Assembly: GCF_030551875.1 (NCBI RefSeq)
Contig: NZ_JAUOZU010000022.1
Coordinates: forward strand, 1-64,000
Length of the DNA: 64,000 nt
From: Fluviirhizobium alvei
GTDB lineage: Bacteria > Pseudomonadota > Alphaproteobacteria > Rhizobiales > Rhizobiaceae
Reading direction: 5' to 3'
Of the stretch, positions 25,934-35,029 are shown piece after piece (positions within the stretch are counted from its first letter, which is position 1; each line of letters opens with the position of its first letter). A program made the translations under genes and the position numbers. A model generated the notes under the pieces. It searched no databases. It saw nothing but the letters and a program-made list of their open reading frames with translations, and was not told the origin of the DNA.

Positions 25934-27379
25934 ATGATGAACCAGTATCCTTCCGCACAGAACACACCGGTCAGCCTCTGGATGGAGCAGATGGGCTCCG
26001 ATTTGCCGTCCCGCCCGGCCATCGAGCGCGACATGGAGGTCGATGTCGCCATCATCGGCGCCGGCTATACCGGCCTCTGGACAGCCTATTATCTCAAGCG
26101 CAAGGCACCGCATCTCAGGATCGCGCTTTTTGAAGCACGGCATCTCGGCTTTGGCGCCTCCGGTCGAAATGGCGGCTGGCTGATGGGCCATATGCTGGGC
26201 GAATTCGCCTTCCTTTCAGCGCTGCCGGAAAAAGACCGGCATGCCTTCCATCACCTCGTCAGCTCGATCCCCGATGAGGCCGGCGATGTTTTCGCCCGCG
26301 AAGGCATCGACTGCGGCTTCCGCAAGGGCGGCATGCTGACCTGCGCGGCCCGCTATCCGGAACAGGCCGACAGGCTGGCCGCAGAGCTGGAATTCTATCG
26401 GTCCCGCGGCCTGACCGATGAGGACAACCGCTTCCTGACACCAGCGGAAATCGCCCGCCATGTGCGCATCCACAATGTCGAGGGGGCGATCTTTTCGCCG
26501 CATTGCGCCACGATCCATCCGGCCAAACTCGTGTTCGGTCTCGCCGAAACGCTCGAACGCATGCAGGTGGAGATTTATGAAAACAGCCCCGTCTCCGCCT
26601 GGACATCCGGCGAACTGACGGCACACGACCATCGCGTACGGGCAAAATGGGTCGTACCGTGCGTCGAGGGTCATGCGGCGGAACTTGCGCCGCTCGGTCG
26701 TTACCAGCTCGCCGTCCAGAGCCTGCAGGTGGCAACCGAACCGCTGGGCGCCGATCTCTGGAACGAAATCGGCATGGCGGCAGGCGAGGCCGTGCATGAA
26801 ATGAGCCGGGTCGTGACCTATTTCCATCGTACGCGCGATGACCGGCTGGTGTTCGGTGCCCGCGGCTCCTACCGGTTCGGCGGCAAGTTGCGGCAGGATT
26901 TCACCCTCAGCCAGCAGGAAATCGACTATCGCCGTCGGCTGGTCACCGAACTCTTCCCGCAACTCGCCGGAGTGAAAATCACCCATGGCTGGGGCGGCAA
27001 TCTCGGCATGACGCGTCGTTTCCGCCCCTTCATGCTCGCCGATCACCGATCGGGCATCGCCTCTGCCGGCGGCTATGGCGGCGAAGGAGTCGGCGCATCC
27101 AACCTCGCGGGCCGCACGCTGGCCGATCTGATCCTCGGCGAGGACAGTCTCCTCACGCGAGCGCCCTGGGCAATCCGGAACAAAAGCCTCGATGAGGCCT
27201 TGAAGGCTTGGGAACCCGAACCCTTCCGCTGGCTCGGCTATAGCGCCGTGGTCAATGCCTTCACCTGGGAAGACCGGGTGCTGGCCAATCCCAGAAGCCC
27301 GGCAACCTACCGCAAATTCGCCATTGCGGTTGCCGATGGCGTCAGCCGTGCGGTGGCACCGGAACTCTTGATCGGCTGA
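25934..27379 (+). CDS. FAD-dependent oxidoreductase (DAO family, glutamylputrescine oxidase-like)
   Basis: The 481-aa protein is an FAD amine/amino-acid oxidoreductase: dinucleotide motif IIGAGYTGLWTAYYL, then GASGRNGGWLMG, and the C-terminal GGYGGEGVGASNLAGRTLADL that contacts FAD. It resembles gamma-glutamylputrescine oxidoreductases and similar amine dehydrogenases. The ATG at 25934 (or 25937) begins the conserved part, though the closest GGAGAGG lies 23 bases upstream. It follows the NTF2-AraC gene by about 50 bases. Confidence 0.85.
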   Translation: MMNQYPSAQNTPVSLWMEQMGSDLPSRPAIERDMEVDVAIIGAGYTGLWTAYYLKRKAPHLRIALFEARHLGFGASGRNGGWLMGHMLGEFAFLSALPEKDRHAFHHLVSSIPDEAGDVFAREGIDCGFRKGGMLTCAARYPEQADRLAAELEFYRSRGLTDEDNRFLTPAEIARHVRIHNVEGAIFSPHCATIHPAKLVFGLAETLERMQVEIYENSPVSAWTSGELTAHDHRVRAKWVVPCVEGHAAELAPLGRYQLAVQSLQVATEPLGADLWNEIGMAAGEAVHEMSRVVTYFHRTRDDRLVFGARGSYRFGGKLRQDFTLSQQEIDYRRRLVTELFPQLAGVKITHGWGGNLGMTRRFRPFMLADHRSGIASAGGYGGEGVGASNLAGRTLADLILGEDSLLTRAPWAIRNKSLDEALKAWEPEPFRWLGYSAVVNAFTWEDRVLANPRSPATYRKFAIAVADGVSRAVAPELLIG

Positions 27380-27551
27380 TCCGAACCGACCCCGTTCGAT
27401 GGGGAAACGCTCCAGGTATCGTTGCTTTTACCCGCGAATATGCGGATGGTAGCCCTGAAAACAAGATCCGCCCCGGCCGGAGCGGTCATGAGCCGTGGCA
27501 GGGACGTTTCTCGCCCCTGACCTGACGGCCGCCTTTGGAGAAGGAAACACC

Positions 27552-28604
27552 ATGAGCCAAGGTAAGGTTCCCGATGCTGGACGCGGCCTCGTCTTTCCAC
27601 ATGCCGTCATGCCGGAGTTCGGGAATGTCGTTGAAATCGCAGACGGTATTCTCTGGACCCGGCTTCCGCTGCCGTTCCAGCTCGACCATGTCAATATCTA
27701 CCTGCTCAGGGATGGCGATGGATGGGCGGTGATCGACACCGGCATCAAGACGGAAGCTGCCATGGCAGCCTGGGAGCGGATTTTTGAAGGTCCTCTCAAG
27801 GGCAGCCGCATCAGCCGTGTCATCGTTACCCACTATCATCCCGACCATATCGGCCTTGCGGGCTGGCTCTGCGAACGTTTCGATTGTCCGCTGCTGACCA
27901 GCTATTCGAGCTATGCCGCAAGTCTCCTGATTTCCTTTCCGCGTGACGAAGCCTTCCTGCGCCAGCATTTCGATTTCTACACCAGCCATGGCATGAGCCA
28001 GGAGGGTGCAGGTATCGTCGCCATTCAGGGCAACGACTATCTCAAGATGGTCGACGCCCTGCCCGGCTCGTATCTCCGGCTGCTGATGGCCGACGTGATC
28101 GATATCGGTGGCCGCACCTTTCGCATCCTGAGCGGCGATGGCCATGCGCCTGAGCAGATCATGCTCTATTGCGAGGATGAGAAACTACTGTTTGCCGCCG
28201 ATCAGGTGATCGAAAAGATCTCGCCGAACATCAGCGTCTATGCCAGCGACCCGAATGGCGATCCGCTCGGCCATTTCCTCCGGTCGCTCCGCTTTCTGCG
28301 CGCCAACCTGCCGGAAGATGTGCTCGTCCTGTCAGGGCACCGGCGGCCGTTCATCGGCCTGCAACAGCGTTGCGAGGAACTGGAACGGCACCATGAGGAA
28401 CGCTGCGATGCCATTCGCGCGGCTTGCGCGAAGGCCCCGCACACGGTTGCCGAACTAGTGCCGTTTCTCTTCCATCGCAGCCTCAATCCGCATGAAATGA
28501 GTTTCGCCTTCACCGAGGCGATCGCGCATGTGAACCGGCTGATCCGTCGCGGCGAGATCCGCACGGAACGCAACGGCGCCCGGATCGTCAATTTGTCCGC
28601 CTGA
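27552..28604 (+). CDS. MBL-fold metallo-hydrolase
   Basis: The 350-aa protein is a metallo-beta-lactamase-fold hydrolase. The metal motif THYHPDHIG (HxHxDH), DTGIKTE strand, later histidine in GDGHAPEQ, aspartate in AADQVI and the final histidine in LSGHRRPF are all visible. It has an extra C-terminal winged-helix-like segment, as in the glyoxalase II/LACTB2-like group. A GGAGAAGGA lies upstream of the ATG at 27552. It follows the amine oxidase-like gene and may act on one of its products (inference). Confidence 0.87.
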   Translation: MSQGKVPDAGRGLVFPHAVMPEFGNVVEIADGILWTRLPLPFQLDHVNIYLLRDGDGWAVIDTGIKTEAAMAAWERIFEGPLKGSRISRVIVTHYHPDHIGLAGWLCERFDCPLLTSYSSYAASLLISFPRDEAFLRQHFDFYTSHGMSQEGAGIVAIQGNDYLKMVDALPGSYLRLLMADVIDIGGRTFRILSGDGHAPEQIMLYCEDEKLLFAADQVIEKISPNISVYASDPNGDPLGHFLRSLRFLRANLPEDVLVLSGHRRPFIGLQQRCEELERHHEERCDAIRAACAKAPHTVAELVPFLFHRSLNPHEMSFAFTEAIAHVNRLIRRGEIRTERNGARIVNLSA

Positions 28605-28610
28605 GTGAAA

Positions 28611-28641
28611 ATGCCCGGCCCTCAGACAGGGGGTCGGGCAT
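28611..28641. terminator. Hairpin between the convergent MBL and ALDH genes
   Basis: ATGCCCG and CGGGCAT pair perfectly at the base of a longer imperfect stem (28611-28641). TTTTCA follows it on the minus strand, so it probably ends the long nucleoside operon; it may also stop the MBL transcript. Confidence 0.65.
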
Positions 28642-28666
28642 CATAATGCTTAATCCGCCGATGGTA

Positions 28667-30112
28667 TCAGGCGCCGCGCAGCCGCAATTTGAGATGCTTC
28701 TTCTCAAGGAAGGCGTGCAGGCCTTCCGGGCCGAGTTCGCGGCCGATGCCGCTCATCTTCCAGCCACCGAACGGCGCCTGCAACTCGCTGGTATCGTTGA
28801 CATTGACGCCGATCGCGCCGGCCTCGATCTTTTCAGCCAGCGTCCAGGCCCGTTCGAGATCACCGGAATAGACGTAGGCCGCAAGGCCAAACGGCAGCGC
28901 GTTGGCCACCGAAAGCGCTTCCGCGTCGTTCCGAACCCGGCGGATCGCCGCAAGCGGCCCGAAGGTTTCTTCGGTCACGGCAAGCGCCCCGTCCGGCACA
29001 TCGTCGACGATCGACGGATCGAAGAAGAAGCCGCGATCGAAGGCGTCACCCTTGAGGTTATCGCCGCCGGTCAGGAGTTTCGCGCCGCGATGGACCGCAT
29101 CCTCGACATGGCGCCGGACCCGCTGACGCACGGAATCATTCAAAACCGGACCGTAAAGTACGCCGGGGTCGACGCCATGGCCGGGCTTGATCCTGGCGAC
29201 TTCCGCCACAAGCGCCTCGACGAAACGATCATGGATCTTTTCCGACACCAGGATACGGTTCACGGCAATGCAGATCTGCCCCATGTTGGAATAGGACCGC
29301 CGCGCTGCTGCCGCCGCCGCTTCGACGGGGTCGGCATCGTCGAGAACGATGAACGGGCACTGGCCGCCAAGTTCGAGCGACAGGCGCTTGAGATTGCCAG
29401 CCGCCGCCCGCATGATCGCCTGACCGGCCGGAACCGACGCGGTCGCCGTCATCATATTGACGTCGGGATGCGCCGAAAGGGCCGCACCGACCTCTGGCCC
29501 GGTGCCCGGAATGTCGTTGAGGACGCCCGCCGGAAGGCCGGCCTCCTCGAAGCAACGTACGACCATGCCGATCGCGAGCGGCGTTTCATGCGGCGGCTTG
29601 GCCACGAGAACGCAGCCTGCAGCCAGAACCGGAGCAACCTTCCAAGCATAGAGATCGACCGGATAGTTCCACGGGATGATACCGGCGACAACGCCGACCG
29701 GGTGCGAGGTGACGAGGTTGCGGATATCCCCACGCGAGGCCGGGCGCAGAGAGCCGCCGACGCGGCGGCCTTCCTCGGCATAATAACGGATGACCTCGAC
29801 CCCGAAGGCGATTTCCTTTTTGGAATCCGGCACCGGCTTGCCCTGTTCGCGGGTCAGAATGTCGGCGATCGTATCGATGCGTTCGGCGATCAGATCTGCG
29901 GCGCAATGAAGAATCTCGGCGCGTTTGTCAGGATGCATGGCGGCCCAGGCCGGGAAGGCCTTTCGTGCGGCCTGTACGGCACGGTCAGCGTCGGCAGCGG
30001 ATGCGATCGCACTCGTGCCGACCGGTTGACCGGTGGCCGGATCATGGATCACGGCTGTCTCACCGGAGATGGCATCGCACCAGCGACCATCGATATAAAG
30101 CTTGCGGTCCAT
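28667..30112 (-). CDS. NAD(P)-dependent aldehyde dehydrogenase
   Basis: The 481-aa protein is an ALDH-superfamily enzyme close to succinate-semialdehyde/glycolaldehyde-type dehydrogenases. The catalytic cysteine is in NMGQICIAVNR, the general-base glutamate in LSLELGGQCPF, and the cofactor region in IPWNYPVDLYAWKVAPVL. It is the last gene of the nucleoside-type operon, two bases after the SIS gene, and would oxidise an aldehyde formed from the sugar part (inference). Confidence 0.9.
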   Translation of the reverse strand: MDRKLYIDGRWCDAISGETAVIHDPATGQPVGTSAIASAADADRAVQAARKAFPAWAAMHPDKRAEILHCAADLIAERIDTIADILTREQGKPVPDSKKEIAFGVEVIRYYAEEGRRVGGSLRPASRGDIRNLVTSHPVGVVAGIIPWNYPVDLYAWKVAPVLAAGCVLVAKPPHETPLAIGMVVRCFEEAGLPAGVLNDIPGTGPEVGAALSAHPDVNMMTATASVPAGQAIMRAAAGNLKRLSLELGGQCPFIVLDDADPVEAAAAAARRSYSNMGQICIAVNRILVSEKIHDRFVEALVAEVARIKPGHGVDPGVLYGPVLNDSVRQRVRRHVEDAVHRGAKLLTGGDNLKGDAFDRGFFFDPSIVDDVPDGALAVTEETFGPLAAIRRVRNDAEALSVANALPFGLAAYVYSGDLERAWTLAEKIEAGAIGVNVNDTSELQAPFGGWKMSGIGRELGPEGLHAFLEKKHLKLRLRGA

Positions 30113-30114
30113 GA

Positions 30115-30882
30115 TCAGCGCGCCCTCAACCTGCTCCAGAGAGCCTCGTAATTGGCATCGTTCTGACGGTCGGCTTCGGCCTTTTCCGTCGTGTTGGGGC
30201 TGACCATCACACCGGGGGTAATGCCCTGCTTGACCAGTTTCTCCGCCGTGGTGGAAACGATGGCATGCGCGATCGCGATCGTCACGCTGGTCGAGCTGGC
30301 GCCGACGGGATAATCCAGCCCATCGATATGGATTGCGGCATCGCCCTTGGGAATGCCGGTATCGATGACGACATCCGCAACCTCATAGAGCCGCTTGCCG
30401 GACGAGTGGCGCGAAGGCACGCTCGATGAATGCGGCATGGAGGTGACCGCGATCAGGCCGATGCCGCGGTCCTTGCATTCCATGGCGATATCGAGAATGA
30501 CCGCGTTGATGCCCGAATGCGAAAACAGGATCATCGTATCGGCTGGATCGAGCTGATGCGAACGCATAATCGCCTTGCCATAGCCTTCCTGGGCATGGAT
30601 GAAGCGATACTGGCGAGCGCCCATATCGCCCCATACATGGTGAAACGAAATCATGGTGCTTTCGACGATCGGACGGAAGCCGACGATCGTGCCGGTACGC
30701 GGGAAGCTTTCAAGCGCCGGAATGGCGCCGTGCCCGGTTCCGAAGGTGAAAACCAGTTTTTCGGCTGCAATGGACTTGGCGCAGAGTTCGGCAGCCTTTT
30801 CGATCGCCTCGGCCTGTTCGTCGCGAACCTTGGCAAGACGCTCGATCAGCGTATCGAAATATCGGGTGGATAAAACGGTCAT
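30115..30882 (-). CDS. SIS (sugar isomerase) domain protein
   Basis: The 255-aa protein has a single SIS phosphosugar-binding domain: LVFTFGTGHGAIPALESF, then PADTMILFSHSGINAVILDI (the Ser-rich phosphosugar loop) and GLIAVTSMPHSSSVPSRHSSG. It resembles the UPF0309-like proteins often found with sugar kinases and ABC importers; the reaction is not established to my knowledge. It lies between the phosphorylase and ALDH genes, suggesting isomerisation or binding of a pentose phosphate. Confidence 0.82.
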   Translation of the reverse strand: MTVLSTRYFDTLIERLAKVRDEQAEAIEKAAELCAKSIAAEKLVFTFGTGHGAIPALESFPRTGTIVGFRPIVESTMISFHHVWGDMGARQYRFIHAQEGYGKAIMRSHQLDPADTMILFSHSGINAVILDIAMECKDRGIGLIAVTSMPHSSSVPSRHSSGKRLYEVADVVIDTGIPKGDAAIHIDGLDYPVGASSTSVTIAIAHAIVSTTAEKLVKQGITPGVMVSPNTTEKAEADRQNDANYEALWSRLRAR

Positions 30883-30893
30883 TTCCTACTCCT

Positions 30894-31655
30894 TCAAAGG
30901 CCGCTGATGGTCTGCATCGCGTCGAGCGCGATTTCGAACATTTCGCGTTCCAGCTCGGCCATCAGGGCGTCATCGATTTTCTCCTGGGTCGCCGCATCGA
31001 CGGTTGCGACACAGAGGGTTGAGGCGCGGGCGCCCAGAATGCGGGCAGCCGTCAGCAGCGCCGAGGTTTCCATGTCCGTGCCGATCAGGCCCAGCCGGCG
31101 GATATCGTCCTTGAGCGCGTCGATCATTTCGCGCCGTTCGCCGGAGAGCGCGAACATTTCGGTATAGAACCCGTCATAGGTGCCGAAGATGCCCGCATGC
31201 CAGGCCCGCGTACTGTCTGCCAGCCGCTCCCGAAGCGTGAGATTGAGATCGAAATCGGCAATCGCCGGAAAGCCGAGCGGCGCATAGCTCGGCGAAGTGC
31301 CGTCGGCCCTGAGCGCGCCATCGGCGAGCACGAAATCGCCGAGCTTTGCCGGCGCCACGGCCATGGCCGTGCCGATGCGCAGGAAGTTGCGGATCCCGAG
31401 CGCATTGAGTTCATGCATGACGATGGTGGCGATCGGCGCTCCCATGCCGAAAGCAGTTGCTGTGATGCGACGACCGCCGCGCGTTCCCGTCACCGTCTTG
31501 AGGCCACGCTGTTCGGAAACGAAATGCACATCGCTCATATGTTCGGCAATGCGGGCGATGCGGGCGGGATCGCCGACGAGAATGGCAGCCTCGCCCACCT
31601 CATCGCGCCTTGCGCCGATATACCAGGCACGGTTGGTTTGTTGTTCAGCACTCAT
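30894..31655 (-). CDS. Nucleoside phosphorylase (uridine phosphorylase-like)
   Basis: The 253-aa protein is a PNP/UDP-family nucleoside phosphorylase. It has the phosphate-binding VGDPARIARIAE, GMGAPIATIVMHEL, FLRIGTAMAV and the ribose/base region GTDMETSALLTAARI (conserved Met-Glu). It would release the base and give (deoxy)ribose 1-phosphate. It sits in an operon with a BMP-type nucleoside importer, a PfkB kinase and an SIS protein. Confidence 0.9.
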   Translation of the reverse strand: MSAEQQTNRAWYIGARRDEVGEAAILVGDPARIARIAEHMSDVHFVSEQRGLKTVTGTRGGRRITATAFGMGAPIATIVMHELNALGIRNFLRIGTAMAVAPAKLGDFVLADGALRADGTSPSYAPLGFPAIADFDLNLTLRERLADSTRAWHAGIFGTYDGFYTEMFALSGERREMIDALKDDIRRLGLIGTDMETSALLTAARILGARASTLCVATVDAATQEKIDDALMAELEREMFEIALDAMQTISGL

Positions 31656-31660
31656 GTCGT

Positions 31661-32527
31661 TCAGCTTTCCTCGGATAGGCGTTCGTCGAGAAGGGCGCGG
31701 GCAGCGGCAATGCCGGACCGGCCAAGGCTCTCGAGATCGGTGGAACCATTCATCATGGCGGCAAGAACGCCGCCGGCAAAGGTGTCGCCGGCGCCGGTCG
31801 GATCTGTCACATCCACCGGTTCGGCAGCGACGAAATGGGAAATTCCGTCGCGGTGGAAGGAGGCGCCGCTGCGGCCCTGCGTCTCGACAATCAACTGGCC
31901 GGCGCGGATTGCCTGTCCGGTCGGCCGCGATTGCTCAAGAAAGGCCTTTTCACGACCGTTGCAGAAGATCGCGTCGGCGCGGGCGGCAAGCCATGCGGTC
32001 TGTTCGGGCGTGATCGCACGCGGATCGTTCTTGACGATCCAGACCAAGATCTGACGATCATCGATCAGGTCGATCAGTTCGTCGGTAATCGCCTTCGGAC
32101 CGATGGTGATGCAGACAAAATCGGCTTCGCGCACCAGCCGGCGCTGGTTCTCATCAAGCGTAAGCTCCGCCGGCAAACCGGGATCGTAAAGACAGGCGCA
32201 ATCGCCCTGCGGATCGTAGGCGAGAACCGAAACCGGCGTGCGGGCACCGGGTACCGCGGCAATGCCATCGACCGAAAGGCCCGCCTGCCGCAACTGCTCG
32301 CGATAGACCTCACCCTGATTGTCTTCGCCGACCCAGCTGACGGCGACCACCTTGCCATCATGCCGCGCGGCAATGGCCGCCGCCACATAGGCAGGGCCAC
32401 CGCCGAGCCGGGGCCAGGCCTTTTCCGGTCGCCTCGTGATGGTCGTCGTCCGACCTGACCGGACGTCGCCATCAAGGACGATCACATGGTCGAGGCTGGC
32501 ATAACCGGTGATGACGATGCCGCTCAT
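31661..32527 (-). CDS. PfkB-family carbohydrate kinase
   Basis: The 288-aa protein is a ribokinase/PfkB-type kinase. The N-terminal GYASLDHVIVL and GGGPAYVAAAIAARH are the sugar-binding motif, and DPTGAGDTFAGG (catalytic Asp and anion hole) is the C-terminal signature. It may phosphorylate a pentose, deoxyribose or nucleoside. It overlaps the cysteine hydrolase gene by four bases and is followed 5 bases later by the phosphorylase gene. Confidence 0.88.
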   Translation of the reverse strand: MSGIVITGYASLDHVIVLDGDVRSGRTTTITRRPEKAWPRLGGGPAYVAAAIAARHDGKVVAVSWVGEDNQGEVYREQLRQAGLSVDGIAAVPGARTPVSVLAYDPQGDCACLYDPGLPAELTLDENQRRLVREADFVCITIGPKAITDELIDLIDDRQILVWIVKNDPRAITPEQTAWLAARADAIFCNGREKAFLEQSRPTGQAIRAGQLIVETQGRSGASFHRDGISHFVAAEPVDVTDPTGAGDTFAGGVLAAMMNGSTDLESLGRSGIAAARALLDERLSEES

Positions 32528-33087
32528 GCCAGCAGCTCCAGCCCTTCGGCCAGGCTCACAACCCGGCCCATATAGCGATCGATATCCTCAAGCGAGGCAT
32601 CTGCCAGATGCGGACGGTTGGAGTTGGTCGCCTCGCGCACCACGACAGGCTCGAAACCGTTGGCAAACGCATCCTGCGCCGTGGCGCGGATACAGACATT
32701 GGTCTTGACGCCGGCAATGATCACCCGCTCGATCCGCTGCTCGGTCAGGAGCAGCGCGAGATCGGTGGCGAAAAAGGCGCTGAAACGGCGCTTGAAGACA
32801 GCGGTCTCGTTGTCGCCTTCTGGCCGGAAATCCTCGAAATAATCCGCATCATGGGCCCGCTCGAGATGATGGACCGGCAGTTTGCGCCATTCGAAATCAT
32901 CGACATTCGGCCGGTGGCGCTCGACGGCATGGACCACCAGCGCGCCGCTTTCCTTCGCCTTCCGCCGCAGCGCCCGCATCGGCTCCAGCACGGTTTCGAC
33001 GCCCGGATAATGGTTCGGCAATCCCGGCTCGAAGAAGGAGTTGATCACGTCGACCAAAATCAGCGCGGTTCTGGGTCTCTCAATCAT
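32524..33087 (-). CDS. Isochorismatase-family cysteine hydrolase
   Basis: The 187-aa protein has the amidohydrolase triad: Asp in ALILVDVINSFF, Lys in FKRRFSAFF and the nucleophile Cys in GVKTNVCIRATAQDA. Relatives include nicotinamidase, N-carbamoylsarcosine amidase and ureido-acid hydrolases. In a nucleoside operon it might hydrolyse an amide or ureide from the released base (inference). It overlaps both the upstream permease and the downstream kinase by four bases. Confidence 0.87.
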   Translation of the reverse strand: MIERPRTALILVDVINSFFEPGLPNHYPGVETVLEPMRALRRKAKESGALVVHAVERHRPNVDDFEWRKLPVHHLERAHDADYFEDFRPEGDNETAVFKRRFSAFFATDLALLLTEQRIERVIIAGVKTNVCIRATAQDAFANGFEPVVVREATNSNRPHLADASLEDIDRYMGRVVSLAEGLELLA

Positions 33088-33980
33088 AGGCGTATTCCAC
33101 GTTTCCGGCGGGCCATGATGGCGATGAAGGTGAGGATGACGATGACCATGACATAGGGCAGCGTCTGGACCAGTTCGGCCGGCAGGCCACGTCCCTGAAG
33201 ACGGATCTGGAAGGCATCGAAGAAGCCGAACAGCAGGGCCCCGAAAGCGGTGGCGAGCGGATGATTGCGGCCGAAATAGAAGGCTGCCATGGCTATGAAG
33301 CCACGCCCGGCCGTGATGCCTTCATTGAAGACGCCGACGACCCCGATCGAGAGATAGGCCCCGGCAAGGCCGGACATCATGCCGGCATAGACCGAGGAGG
33401 CGTCGCGGATGCGCAAGGGATCGAGCCCCAGGGCACGCGCGGCCTTCTGACCGGCACCAGCCGCGCGCAAGCGCAATCCCGCCCGGGTCGATGACAAGAA
33501 CCAGATGGTGGCTGGCACCAGCAGCCAGGCCGCCCAGGTGAGGATATCATGACCCGACAGAAGTGCGCCCAGGATGGGGATATCTGCGACCACCGGAATG
33601 TCCCAGCGCGGCAGCCGCGTGACATCGGGAAGGTTGAGGGTGCCGGACGTATCATAGGTCGATTTGAGGAAGAAGCGGACCAGACCCGCCGCGACAATGT
33701 TGAAGCCGAGACCGACGATGATCTCGTTGGCATCGAGCCGGGTGACGACAAGCGACATCAGAAGCCCGAGGATGGCACCCGAAACGCCGGCGGCGGCAAG
33801 CGCCAGCACCCAGCTTCCATTGTGAGCCGCGACGATCAGGCCAACCAGAGCACCGGTCAGCATCATCGAATCGAGCCCGATATTGACGAGCCCGCCGGTT
33901 CGGTTGATGAGGCCGCCGAGGGCTGCCAGCAGCACCGGCGTCGTCATCAGGATGGCGGCATGGAGGATGTTATCGATCAT
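33084..33980 (-). CDS. ABC transporter permease (nucleoside type)
   Basis: The 298-aa protein is an integral membrane permease of the branched-chain/nucleoside (NupQ-like) group: AILMTTPVLLAALGGLINRTG, then VNIGLDSMMLTGALVG, with about eight membrane segments. The true ATG is at 33980 and overlaps the partner permease by ATGA; the open frame extending to 34385 is a mirror of that partner and not coding. Confidence 0.9.
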   Translation of the reverse strand: MIDNILHAAILMTTPVLLAALGGLINRTGGLVNIGLDSMMLTGALVGLIVAAHNGSWVLALAAAGVSGAILGLLMSLVVTRLDANEIIVGLGFNIVAAGLVRFFLKSTYDTSGTLNLPDVTRLPRWDIPVVADIPILGALLSGHDILTWAAWLLVPATIWFLSSTRAGLRLRAAGAGQKAARALGLDPLRIRDASSVYAGMMSGLAGAYLSIGVVGVFNEGITAGRGFIAMAAFYFGRNHPLATAFGALLFGFFDAFQIRLQGRGLPAELVQTLPYVMVIVILTFIAIMARRKRGIRL

Positions 33981-35029
33981 GACGCCTTCCCCACCAGTTT
34001 CGACAGCCGGGCAACGGCGAAGATCATCACCATGCCCTGCAGGATATTGACGATCTCGATCGGAACATCGCTGAAGAGCTGGATCGTCGCGCCCGATGTC
34101 GCCAACGCTCCGAACAGGATCGCCGCAAGCAGCATGCCCCAGGCATTGCCGCGACCGAGCAGCGCCACCGCAATGCCGACGAAACCATAGCCGGGCGAGA
34201 AACCGGAAACGTAACGGAACACGGTTCCCAGCGCATGGACGCCGCCGGCGAGACCGCCGATCAGGCCGGACAGCAGCATCATGCGCAACACGAGACCGGG
34301 CACATTCATGCCGGTGGCGGTGGCGAAACGGCCGTTCAGGCCGGCGATCCTTGTTTCGAAACCAAGGGCTGCATATTTGCCCCACAGCCAGTAGAGGATC
34401 ACCAGCGCCAGCGCGATGAGGAACCCGGCATTGAGCGTCGAGCCGCGCATGAGCTTCGGCAGTCGGGCGGCTTCCGCAATCATTGGCGTGGCGGAATTGG
34501 CCGAGCCGGGTGCCAAGAGCGGTCCATTGACCAGCCAGGCCGCGATGCTGATGGCGATGAAATTCAGCATCAGCGTCGTCACGACTTCATCGACATCGAG
34601 GCGCGATTTGAGCAGTCCCGGCACCACCATCCAGAGCAGGCCGGCGAGTGCCGCCGCAATCAGGGCGGCCGGCACCAGCAGATAGAAGGACAGCGACACG
34701 AAGGTGAAGCCGACAAAGGCCGCCGCCAACCCGCCCATATGGACCGAGCCCTCGACGCCGACATTGAAGGCACCGGTGCGGAAGGCGATCGCGGTCGCAA
34801 GCCCGGTGAAGATCAAGGGCGTTGCCGCGGCCAGTGTCGCCGCAACGCGCTTGGTGGAGCCGAAGGACTCCATCAGCAGAAGCCGATAGACCTCGAGCGG
34901 ATTGTGTCCGGCAATGATGAGAACGATTGCGGCCAGCACGAGCGCAATGACAAGCGGCAGCAGCGCGCCGCCAAAGGCTTTCAAACCTGCCATCAAACGA
35001 TTTCCGGATGAGACGGTGGCGGTGCTCAT
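33977..35029 (-). CDS. ABC transporter permease (nucleoside type)
   Basis: The 350-aa protein is the second permease (NupP-like). It has AFRTGAFNVGVEGSVHMGGL, the family motif in which a new membrane stretch follows the GxEG element, and about nine membrane segments. It overlaps the ATPase gene by four bases and the other permease by four, so the importer is translationally coupled. Confidence 0.9.
   Translation of the reverse strand: MSTATVSSGNRLMAGLKAFGGALLPLVIALVLAAIVLIIAGHNPLEVYRLLLMESFGSTKRVAATLAAATPLIFTGLATAIAFRTGAFNVGVEGSVHMGGLAAAFVGFTFVSLSFYLLVPAALIAAALAGLLWMVVPGLLKSRLDVDEVVTTLMLNFIAISIAAWLVNGPLLAPGSANSATPMIAEAARLPKLMRGSTLNAGFLIALALVILYWLWGKYAALGFETRIAGLNGRFATATGMNVPGLVLRMMLLSGLIGGLAGGVHALGTVFRYVSGFSPGYGFVGIAVALLGRGNAWGMLLAAILFGALATSGATIQLFSDVPIEIVNILQGMVMIFAVARLSKLVGKAS

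Noticed and set aside
33084-34385. 433-aa version of the nucleoside permease
   Set aside because: The first 135 codons mirror the neighbouring permease and are Arg-rich; the true ATG at 33980 gives the normal length and a four-base overlap.
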